DNA from: Chlorophyllum brunneum
Taxonomy: Eukaryota; Basidiomycota; Agaricomycetes; Agaricales; Agaricaceae
Direction: 5' to 3'
DNA: 64,000 nt
Assembly: GCA_963576785.1 (NCBI GenBank)
Contig: OY756142.1
Location: 3,615,777 to 3,679,776, forward strand
A model generated the notes under the pieces. The model saw nothing but the letters and a program-made list of their open reading frames with translations. It made no database searches and was not told where the DNA came from. The translations under genes and the position numbers were made by a program. Every line of letters begins with the position of its first letter. The first letter of the stretch is position 1. Shown piece after piece: positions 11,704-22,312 of this stretch.

Positions 11704-12889
11704 TTTCAATGTAGATGTTGTTGTGAACGTAGAACTCGTGGAATTGGATCTCTTTATACACTTCGTAATGTCCAGATATAGACAATTTCAGGAAAAAATG
11801 ATGAAGATGATTACGATACTTTACTCCCCATTGACATATCTCTCTGTCAGTCTGTCTCTACATGCATTGCACTCCAAAGGCATTAGCTGAACAACGGTCG
11901 TTTTGATTTTAATCTCATGAAACCCACAAATGTTTTGTCAAATTGTAAGTTGAAACGACATGCCGTGACCCTTATCATTGACACTGGCCTTTCAGTCCTG
12001 ACAACCTCGACAACAGACCAAGTCCAATATTCCCTGCGAACATCGCCGCAAAAAAACACAAATACCATCAGAACACTAAAAATAGCATGTGGCTCCACCA
12101 TATGTTTTACTTGGCGAACTGCCCACTAACCGCCCCCACCAAACACTCCACTGTCAAAATGACATCCCTGTACCTCGACAAACATCTGCCATTTAGCTAT
12201 GTTACAGCTTGACAATCCTGTTGTGAACGGAATCTGTCACAAAGGGATGTTAGCTCCGAAACCTCTGTCAAAGTGCTGTGTGAGCATATGATTACTATCT
12301 CTCTTTCCGTTACTTGGAAATGACTTCCAAGTGTCTATCATTACGTGGTACGGAAGATAATCAGCTTGATTAGCCATTATAATATTCGGACTTTAGGCCT
12401 TCATGTAAATCTATCAAGATTAAACCTTGTCAAATTATCATATTGCGCATCGAATTGGATATCATTTCGTCCCATCCTTGAATGCAATGGTTTTAGAGGA
12501 CTGCGTATACGTTAACGTATCAAGGGCTCCTAACAGAATGTTTAAAGGGCACTGACAGACACGAGGCACTCCATGAAAACAGCCTCCAACGACTCCACTG
12601 TAATACATCCCTGCCCATCCCAAACAAAGTCAATCAATGACCATATTGAGAGTCATACACGGCGGTGGTGCAGAACGCGTCTAGCAAGGACATACAATTA
12701 TCACTATCAACATGATAAGAATCCGTCGTTCTGTCCGAAGTGGAGTCAAGTAACTCACCCGTCAACCAGAAACTTGACTACAACGCAATGCAGAAAAAAA
12801 ATAGCCTCAATTGCCTCAGTAAAAACATATAAAAGGCAGTTGGAGTAACGGAACGAACTCAACAACAGCTCACCTTCTTCAATAACAAA
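11704..12889. promoter_or_regulatory. Shared head-to-head region of pair 4 (inverted)
   Basis: 1,186 bp between B4 and A4, reverse-complementary in layout to the other three intergenic regions. A TATAAAAG box at 12828-12835 serves A4. The AACGGTCGTTTTG element near 11893 is the inverted form of the block in the other pairs. Confidence 0.55.
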
Positions 12890-13167
12890 ATGCAGCCTAC
12901 TCAGATCCTCATCGCTTTCATCGCTCTCTTCGCCACCACCGCAATGGCCACTCCCACACCTGCACCCGTCTCGCTTGAAGCCCGCGGCTTCATTTGTGAC
13001 TTCCTAGGCTCTGCAGCCAACGATGTTTGCAGTACTGTCTGCAAACAGGAAGGTAACGGTAAAGGCGGACAATGCGTCGGTTAGTTATACTTCACCTTTG
13101 AATGGTTGAAAATTGGGAACTCACGATATGATTGGCTTTAGGTTCTACCTGTACCTGCTTGCACTAG
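12890..13167 (+). CDS. Secreted CSalphabeta defensin-like peptide precursor, A-type copy 4
   Basis: Exon 1 is 12890-13079, the intron 13080-13141 (62 nt, phase 1) and exon 2 13142-13167, giving 71 aa. The 39-residue mature peptide is identical to A1. Cysteines fall at mature positions 4, 15, 19, 30, 35 and 37. Start, signal peptide, pro-region and stop are intact. This is the only A gene on the plus strand, because its unit is inverted. Confidence 0.85.
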
Positions 13168-16100
13168 GTGATCCGTGCGCATACAAGAAATGATACGGCT
13201 GTACATCTATCTGGTGAGGAACGGATCCCACATCACTCTGTTCGGGATGCTGATATCGCTCATACAGCTTGTGCTATAATTTGATTATCACCTTGAGCGT
13301 ATATTTGACTGTACTTTACTGCTTCTAATGGACTATATCTTGAAGAGAGGACGATGAGTGAAATGAATCCTTTTGAGTGTCTGGGGTTAGTGGAAATGTG
13401 AATTCGATATCGAGTGTGGTCAATTCCTCAACAGAGGTGATACCTGTACGTGGGCAGCGAGGGATTTAAGGGACGCTGAATAGCCCAAGGAGAAAAAGCG
13501 ACTCTGTCTAAAGGCACCACCGACGAGCATCCCACTGGACTGATCTGATATCCCTGTGTGCACCTCAAGACAAGAAAGACGCATATATTTTTGACGGGTG
13601 GATGGACAAGTTACCGGCAGACAGGACAATCACCACAAAGAAGTCGAATGTGGAAAACGGAAAGGGTAAACGCGTGTGTCACGCGCCTGTCACACTTTGC
13701 ATCATACCCACACAAAAAATCGATGATATCCTGCCAGGCCACGTATCCAGGTGCAATAATATAACCCTTCGAAAGCTGTTTTCAAGCGCTCTCGAAAGAG
13801 CCCAAAATTGGACCGGGATACGGACTTTACCCTACGACCCCCTCGTCGTACAGATGGCTCTCTGATTCCACCCGACATATCGCGATGAGAGCTATTGGCT
13901 CAGGTGATCACAAGAACGTTTCCGTGGGAGCGTAAAGTGATGATCGAGGCAAGCCAAGTCTCACTCTGCAGACTTTATCATCATGACGGTTCTATGATAG
14001 TCCAACACCATTAACCTCACCTCACTTCTCGTCCAAAAGCTACCGTGGGTACCACCCCGTCACTCCTTTCCCACTCCGAACGCATCCTTACATTTTCAAT
14101 AAACCAACGTTGGCCGGTTATCGTTTCTCGTTGTACACAAGGGTCTCGGAGTTGGCTTTGTCGTCAGGAACTACGTTCCTTGAAGCACAAGTGTTGCTGG
14201 AATCGGACCCGACATATAAATCCCGGAACTCGGTATCGAATTCATCTTTGTACACTCCATCTTGTCAACACCGAAACATCCCTACTCACCGGAATCCGTC
14301 CCCCATGAGTACGTTCCCTGGACCTCGACAACCCTCCCGCTCTCATAATCTAATCCGTAGTTTCTGCAAACGCTCCGAGTTTCATGGCTTTGTTGATCAG
14401 CCTTTAATGGGTGTAAAGAGTATTGTCGGAGGAAGAGTGCATAAAATCAAATTTGTCATGAATGTGCGTGTACAAAGAGAGAGTGGAGTCTCAGGGTGAA
14501 TCACGGAGAGTCTGTTGAAATCGTTGTTCTCGTGCATTATTCGTATTGCTTTATCACGAAAAACCTGATTCTCACCCACGACGCCTCGAACAAGACTGTT
14601 CAGTTTTCCTGTATGTCACCGTCCCTCATTTCTTCACCGGGTTTCTGGACATGGTTGCCTGCACCCACTTCTACGTGATTCTGGTTTTCCCATCCCGCTT
14701 TACACCATCTTGAACGCCTTCTTAACGGACGTAAAGTTTTACATTGCCACAAGTTATGACCCTCCCTCAGGAACCCCCACCAAGGCATTCACAGGTGCAC
14801 ACACGAATTTCAAGACCAGTAACGCAGCTGCCATGTCGTCGCGAAGAGACTTTACAGCCGATGTCAAATAAATTATGTATTCGCTGCAGACATCCAATCT
14901 TGTCCCATCAGTCTTCTTCTGAGCCTACCAGATGTCGAATAAATTACCATTCACCCAAAGAGTAGCAATGGTAGTTTGGTTGTAGATTTGGCTAGGAAAG
15001 ACAGGGACGGACTTGGCGGGGTTGGCGAGGAAAAAAGGTGGAGATGGGTCATGCAACATGCAGCGATGTACATTGATGAATGGATTTGTGATACCACTCA
15101 GGGACTCCGAACTGGTCTTATGACTTGCCCGGAATTACTTAGGATGAAGTACCATCCTCTTATTCCGTCGCTTTCGTATATCCAACTCTTCGTTGATTCC
15201 TGTGGACATTTCTTTTGGCTTGAAAGCTGAGGACAGTACGTAACGTCAAAGAGTTAGCGAGAGCGGACGAGGGTATCTTATGTATAGCACTAAACCCCTA
15301 GGGTGGAAGTGCAGCGAAACAAGAGGGTGAGTTAGTCTTAATACCGTTACTGTAGAGAAAATGAGATGTAGTACACACCGTCAAGAATACATTCAACGCG
15401 CTGTGATGTGCCTGGGGGGACGTGCCGCGTCTGTGGTTGCTAGGTTGTCCCTGGGTCTTCCCTCTCAGAATCGGCATTTGTACGACAAGTTCCGACGGAA
15501 CCTCGTAGAGACCAGGTCACGAAGAAGGCTGATGTGATATCGAAAATGGAACTAAACTGGCTTCAGTTTTATTGATAACTAGTCGTGCAACAGCTTCCAG
15601 GAGGTTTGGGACGCTGGTGGTGTTGTCAAAGAGGAGGGAAAACTGAGCGCCTCGTAGATGGGACTAGGGGAAAAAACGCATCTGTCACGCACTCGTCACA
15701 CTTATCTTACAGCGTCTACTCACAAAAAATCGGCATTATCTCCTGCCAGGCCAGGTATCTACTTTCGAGAGTGTAGATCTTGGCAGGTCATCGTCTAGTG
15801 TTTCTAATTTAACCCAGAAACGAGCCCGGATATAGAACCCACCGCCACGACCCCTCGTCACTCAGATAATATGCGGCACCGATCAAAGAATGCTCTGATG
15901 TTGCAAATACGTCCTGTTCCATCTCCATCTTATCCTACCCATCCAAGTTCTCTTCCCTGTGCCAGATCACTTGTTTCAAGTTAGTAATTCTCGATCCTCC
16001 AGCAACGGATAATAGGCGAACAACCCAATATCGAGATGTATTTATTGTCATCCCATTACGATCAATTACAACAAAGGGATTACTACGGATATTGTTGTAG

Positions 16101-16811
16101 ACAAACTACCCGGGAGATATCAGTACAAGCCAATAAAGTGCGAAATTTCTGTCGCAAACTCGACGGGTATATGAGTCCGGCTCCGTCCTATCTCCCATTA
16201 AAGAGTGCAAACACAGCGATCACCTAAACACAAGTCACTTAGTAAGTTCCAGTTTCCTATCTTCAAATAACTGACTCGACTTGCAGGTGCGAGTACGCGG
16301 ACTCACTATCCGCTCTTCCACTCCCATAAAGATTTTCCTGGCCCCATAGCGCCAAGTATCTCGAAGGCTGCGCGTCATACACAACAACGAAAATCCAGGT
16401 GGGAAGGGTAGAGGGATGTTATCGCTGCTCTGGTTCCTGTCATAGCGTACGTTTGAGAGTGAGATATTTTGTAGAGACCAGGCCAGGACGAATAAGAACG
16501 TAATATATACGTAATAAACGACTAAATGTCGTTTCCAGCACCTTGAATAACCGAGACCATCAAGGAGGGGATTCACATCCTTAAAGTGTCGGGCATTTCT
16601 TGAAGAATCTGGAACCGTACTTGGATACGGATCCCCCAGTGTGAGCTGTAACATAACACTTCGGAAGCCTGAGCATGAGAGCACATTCAATTAGTGTAAG
16701 CAAACAAGACATGCTCAGTGCGACAATATAGATCTTAACTGGTATGCGTAAAAAAGTTATACTCTTTTCGCACGAGCTTGAGAACGCACAAAATTACTTC
16801 ACGTTCATGAC
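13168..16811. other. Decayed duplicated DNA, no supported gene
   Basis: 13.2-14.8 kb is duplicated flank. 15680-15780 carries another copy of the CGCGTGACA/GCCAGGCCA module. A 151-codon minus-strand frame at 16235-16690 has one hydrophobic run but matches nothing I recognise and may be a membrane-protein relic. I see no RNA gene here. Confidence 0.45.
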
Positions 16812-18732
16812 TCAGGGCTCCTCAATCGATGTTGGGAATCGGAACAAATTTGCTGGATCCATCACTGCTTTGAGACGTTGAAGACGTTCATAGTGTTTAC
16901 CGAAATATAATTGCGGCCCTAAAGCCTGCATCAGTCTACATCATGTACCTCACAGAGCGGAACTCACAGTTATCCAGCCTATCATCGACATAGTTTGGAT
17001 AGGCGCTTGTTATCGGGGTCAGGGAACAAAACGATTTCAATCAGAATATAATGGCTCACGTATATCTCCAGTTCGAAGGGTTATTATTGGTTATACTATT
17101 AACCATCCCTGGTGGATACAAATAAATACTCTGAGTCGTGAACAATGAAAGGGTACCTGAGTCAGCTCACCATCAATCATTGTGAATCCAGATTGCGGAA
17201 ATGGAGGACTAGTTGCGTTCACACTACCATAGAACTGGATAAGGAAGAGTGCATCCCTGTTTGCGAACGCCGTGTCATCAACAGGCACAGCATTGACCGC
17301 GGACTTTGATCCTCCGAATTCTTCGACTTCAATGAACCAATCCTAGGCATGACTTTGAGCGACCTTTTGGCGTGATTTAGAATTGTGGACCTACCAGCTG
17401 AGACATAAAACCTTCATTTGCTAGATACTCCATAAACTTGTCCTGGCTCTCCCTCGTCATTGGCTGGCTCTCTGGCGTCAAGAGTGACTTGGGATAAAAG
17501 GCGGTTGTTGCTTGATCTGGAATACCGGTCGTATTCAGCCTCATGCCTTTCTCACCAAAGAATGCAACACTGTCGATATAGCTTCCAGGTTTCACAAGTT
17601 GAATTTGTGGTTTCAGACCAATTTGATGGAGAAGAGGAGAGATGACAGGGCTGAAAGCATCCGCGGGGCCAAACCACACGCCTTGAAGTGTGAGGTTGAC
17701 TTTGCCCTTCTCACTACCCTTCACAATTTCCAATTCCGAGCCGAATTCGGGTGGAACCCCATCGAGAGAGAATTTTTGGTACGCGTCGAGAAGGGAGGAC
17801 GCTCTTGGTGCCGCGAGGTCCCAGTTGTACTGGAATACTGTAGCGGACGGAGGTACAGGGAAAGTTTTGATTGTGATAGAAGTGATGATAGCGAAGGAAG
17901 ATCCACCACCACGCAGACCCTAGCGAGATCTCTTAGTTAGCCAACCGGGTGTAGCATTGATCAGGATTATTCCAGAATAGCAGATGACTCACCCAGAAGA
18001 GCTCCGGGTTTTGATCCTTCGAAGCGGTTGTAATTGTTCCATTTGCGAGCACAACATCCATCGATAAAACAGCATCCAACGCGAGACCCCACAGTCGTGA
18101 AGCATAGCCAAATCCACCATATGCTACGTGCCCACCGATACCGATATACGGACATGTGCCGTGCCCAAAATCACGTCCATAACTATTCAGTGTTAATGCG
18201 GTATCGCCGAGCCGATTTCCAGGTTCAATCAGAGCTGTGTTGGAATGAGGGTCGACCCGGATTTGAGTGAAATGGCGGTTCATGTCGACTACAACTGCGC
18301 CGTCTTGACCGCCTAGGCCGTTGGCGACGTAGCTGTGCTGTCAGGTACGTTGTTATTAACTCAAGAAAAACGAAACGTGACAACATTGGACCTACCCCTC
18401 CACTTCGAGGAGCTACGGGTTTACCAAATTTTGCCGCCGTCTGAACGATTTCAGACACCTGTTCAGGTGCCGTAGGGAATGTTACTGCTGCCGGCTGAAA
18501 TGCGAATCTATGATTGACTGGGATTTTGTTCATTATATCTCCTCCACAGCTCCGACAAATTTAGAAACCTACAGGGAGCGCTCGCATTTTCATAGCCTTG
18601 ATCTCCTGGTGCAACGAGTGCCACTCCTTTGGCCCTCAAATCTGCGATCAGATTTTGCCCCTCACAAAATGGGGCTAAAAAACTAGTCAAGAGGAACAGC
18701 ACAGTTAAAAAGTTTAACTTGGGAGTAGCCAT
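16812..18732 (-). CDS. Secreted FAD-linked oxidase (BBE/GOOX-like, AA7-type)
   Basis: Eight exons splice to 505 aa: 18573-18732, 18396-18517, 17993-18337, 17395-17919, 17171-17342, 17060-17108, 16968-17005 and 16812-16918. All introns are GT-AG and phases match. Residues 1-25 form a signal peptide. An FAD-binding PCMH domain follows (SGGHSYVANG with His95; GHGTC with Cys156). This His/Cys pair is what carries bicovalent FAD in glucooligosaccharide-oxidase and berberine-bridge-type enzymes. The C-terminal substrate domain ends with the typical AYPNYVDDRL and LYFGKHYERL motifs. It probably oxidises sugars or other secreted substrates, giving H2O2. Length is normal for the family, and no damage is seen. 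Confidence 0.88.
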
Positions 18733-19734
18733 ATTGGGCAGGGAAGAGGTCTGAGACGAAATAAGATTTCACTATTTATGCTACTCGTCGCGTGCCTAAA
18801 ATATCGTTCTGTGTACAATGTGAATGTTTGCATCATCTCTTAACGTACGGGGTCAGCTGCCATTCAATCCCTGCGAGGGGTAAGTAGACGTGTAAAAGAT
18901 GCCCCACGTACCTATAAATACACCAGTTTGCTGGAGTCGGTATAGAGCCAACACATTACCAGTTGGAGAAATTGCGAAAAGTGCAACTAAAGGACGTCGA
19001 TGGGTAATCTAGTCCACATCGACGTCGAATCGCAGATTATCAGAGTAGCAGCAAGACACAGTCTTGAAGGGAGTGTTCAGGAGTGGCGGGCGCCACGGAG
19101 CCGTGTTGGATCCATATAGCTGAAAGTGGGGATAATTCGGAGGTAGGCGTCATGATAATGGACCACTTGCAGTGGCGCGGTACGCTGTGTATTGATAGAT
19201 ATAGCAAATTTCAAAAATAAACAGCCTGGGAATGCAAAAGCATGCTGGGGTGTAAACCGCATTCTTCGGCTCCAACGTTCAGTTATCAAAGACAGAAGGG
19301 TTTGCAGAGGATTGCGACGCGTGGAACTAGTCATTTGACCTGTTGTGAAGTCGCACGAAGGGCTTAAATGTCCAGCATGGAAATAAGGAGTTTGTCACAT
19401 CTTGGTCACGTCACATATATCGTTTGACTACTTCGATAGATAAGATATCCAGGGGAAAGATCGTGTGTTCACGCACGCTCTTTATGGAATCACTTTCATC
19501 ATGTATTCTTGTCCCTCCCTCACTGCAAAAACACATCGTGACATATATATATTATCCACTTGGCACCTGGTCCCGTTCTACTTCCTAGTCACTCCAATAT
19601 CCCATCTCCATATCACATTGAATTTGCATAACCCGCTGCAAGGTTTATTGAAGAAAGAACCTTCACGAAGGAGATCCAGACCTTCAACAAACCGGTGGGT
19701 ACTGCCTGGCCCCCCCCCCATACCCTCCCATCCC
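18733..19734. other. Intergenic, nothing recognised
   Basis: This holds the upstream region of the oxidase gene. No gene, repeat or RNA is supported. Confidence 0.4.
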
Positions 19735-19990
19735 GGCGGTGGTCGAAGTCGACGTACGGACGAACAGCACTACAGATTGACTGAGATAAAACCTCCATCG
19801 CCGCCCTTGAAACTGACACGAGACTAAGCCGATCGCGGGATCGTCGGTCACATACGGTTCAACGAAGAGTGTGTTCCGTCAACTGGGTCAAACACAAGCA
19901 AATCTTGAACACTTCCGGCTCGATGAAGACGGGACTTAGCTCATCAAAATAGGTGCATCACCAGAATGAACGAACGTAAACGGAGCTCCT
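19735..19990 (-). pseudogene. Fragment of a BCAS3-like gene (relic 1)
   Basis: On the minus strand this encodes pieces recognisably like exon 5 of the intact gene at 59-63 kb: VQDLLVFDPVDGT against VQDLLVFDPADGT, followed by CGTACGTCGACTTCGACCAC-type DNA. The frame is broken by stops. It is a partial, old duplicate with no start or flanking exons. Confidence 0.7.
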
Positions 19991-21323
19991 TAGTAGTTTA
20001 AGACGAGCGGAGGGCTACAAATTCCACAAGCCGCGACTGCTGGAAAGCGTCAGGTAAAGTATGAGGGAGCATATTTCAAATTTTACCAGTTCATGGATTT
20101 CTCGATACTCCCTTACAAATATCCGGCGGTGTCTAGTCATCCACCAAGTGGATTCGTTGGAAACACAAAAATGGTCCTATTCTTTGTCCCGGTCCTAATC
20201 CATCTCCCATCCCTAACACTCTCCATACTCTCAACCAACACAGACGTCCGACCCATCAGTAAGTCATACAACCGAATCCCATCTCCAGCTTTAGGATCTA
20301 CTTACCAACCAACCCTCCAGTTCCATCGCTTCTGTGATCCGCGCTTCATGAGCGTAGAGAGCAGTGATGGCATCCAGCGGGTCAAGGAAAGGGCGCATGG
20401 CATCGAGCTTGTTAAAAAGGGCACAGAGTCTGGGGAGAAGGGGTGCTCAAGTTGTTCATGAGTCACGGTGACTATCAAGTATGGTGACACTATCGGTAGT
20501 TCCGGTAGAGGAGCCAGAGGAATATTGTCTGGAAAGAGTCGAACGCAACATAGTACATAATTAAGGTCCGTGAAAGTAAGATGAGATGACTGTTAGGGTT
20601 ACCTCCAGCTGGTTACGACGTTGAGCTGTTAGTAAGGAAAGTCTGGAACAAGGCCGTATTATGTACTACATGCGAATTTTGTCGAAGTAGTGAAGCTTAC
20701 CGGTAGGTTATAAGTTGCTAGAGTTTTCATGGATAGAAATTGGCCATGACACAAGTTAGAGACTGGGGCAAGATGCCGTCACAAATCTGTGTCTTCTGCT
20801 TATCACAGAACATGTTCGCCACAACCCTTGGTACATAAAGTATGATACGGCGGTAATAGTGTTACCAGAAGTCCAACATTTTCCTTATGGTTCCGAGCAG
20901 CCTGTCTTACCATGTATTTATTCTGGAAGGGACCGAAGTAATAAAAAGAGATTTTCAGTGTTGGGTTAAACTCCCAATGATTCAACTGCACATATGGATG
21001 AACCCTGTGAGGATGCATGACGTTATGAAAAGCCTGGCGCTTATCCATTAATTAATAACCCTAATCCAGAGAAATCATTCAATGGAACAGCCGGGAATTA
21101 AGAGCTTCCTCAGATCACCAGATGCCGAGTACGTATACTCTACGTTCAAAGATGGACCGTCATGAATATACTGTACCACGGCTTTCGGGAATCCTGTAAG
21201 ACGTGAAGAATGCAACTAACGTCCCTTATTGTCACACTTCCAATTCAGTGGCGTTCTAGAGTAAATTAGATGTTTTATACCACTGGACCGTACTAACTGT
21301 TCCACAAGTCCTCGCTCTATAGG
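19991..21323. other. Intergenic, possible decayed coding DNA
   Basis: The minus-strand segment 20320-20430 reads as a helical, charge-rich stretch in one frame (LDPLDAITALYAHEARI), but it is short and unsupported. Nothing else is recognisable. Confidence 0.3.
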
Positions 21324-21478
21324 GTACGGTACACGAGAAGTCCATGGATCAATTTTAGCGTGTGAGTGATGGATTGGCCTTGGTTCGGTATGCCCGTCCC
21401 CTCAGACCCCCTTGAGCCTGCATGTTAATAGATGCATGTTAATAGGCTTTAGATCCATGGACTTCTAGTGTGCCGTAC
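21324..21478. mobile_element. MITE-like short inverted-repeat element
   Basis: About 155 bp bounded by inverted repeats of about 30 bp. The left end starts GTACGGTACAC and includes AGAAGTCCATGGATC; the right end is its near-perfect complement. The flanks both read TATAGG (21318-21323 and 21479-21484), a candidate 6-bp target duplication. No coding capacity. Confidence 0.65.
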
Positions 21479-21578
21479 TATAGGGTGTTATTTTCATATC
21501 ATAACCCTTGCCCGTAAATTATCCATTTACCGTATAAAGTGACACCACTTGCATTCCATTCCATTAGTCCACGTAAAC

Positions 21579-21583
21579 CATTC
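21579..21583. repeat. Target-site duplication CATTC, left
   Basis: CATTC immediately precedes the 5' LTR and recurs directly after the 3' LTR at 28940-28944. Confidence 0.9.
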
Positions 21584-22153
21584 TGTTGAAGTTTCGGACA
21601 TATTCTAGAAATAGACTATGAAGTCATTATGATAATAATAGACTGATCCGTTACTTTCCAGTAACTTCATTCCGTAGTAACTTCCTATGAGTTGCTCTGC
21701 ATACGATGAGAGTCATAAGTACTTGATAGATTATTCTACATAGTACCAATGACTAGATACTACATTCTACAGTACTCCGCAGGAACTACGCCGCAGTTAA
21801 AGGGAGTCATAAGGAACAATCCATGCAATGCTAGTATTTTATGTAGTATGACTTGCACATGTTACAATATGTATATAAACCCCATGTACAGACCTAGTTC
21901 TGCATCTTGTTCAATCGAACAACTTCTTCATCATTGCCTATCTCTTTGAGTACAACACCTCCATCGATCTAATCGACTTTGACCTCTACTTATCTGACGT
22001 TAACCGCTTCATCAATAATATCTGTCTATCCGAATTACCTTTCTACAGGTATCAGATAGAAGCTTATTATCTCGGTGAGTAGACCCTACGTTCTCTCCCA
22101 CTGCATTTACTGCTGCCCCCAGCAAACAACTCGTTACGGTCGTTTCCTCAACA
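21584..22153 (+). repeat. 5' LTR of copia element
   Basis: About 570 bp starting TGTTGA and ending TCAACA. It is nearly identical to 28371-28939, with roughly ten differences by eye, mostly substitutions plus small indels near 21893-21905. Confidence 0.92.
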
Positions 22154-22312
22154 GGTTATGGGCTCCGGTAGCCTTACCGATGGTTAAACCATTATCATCC
22201 TCTCTAACCGAGATAGGATGATAGGGCTTTACCTGACAGAGTTATCCTTGTATTTGATCATTGCTGATACGAGAATTTTCTTCTAGAAAGAAATACACTC
22301 GACAAAGATATT

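Larger units (their letters stand above)
10200..14830. repeat. Segmental duplication unit 4, inverted (B4/A4)
   Basis: This unit carries the same divergent pair and flanks as units 1-3 but reversed. 13930-14830 is the inverted counterpart of 3190-3870 and includes the AGGCATTCACAGGTGCACAC segment at about 14782. Edges are approximate. Confidence 0.7.

Noticed and set aside
14045..14499. 87- and 129-codon frames on the plus strand
   Set aside because: They lie in the inverted duplicate of the 3.2-3.9 kb flank and share no conserved frame with it.
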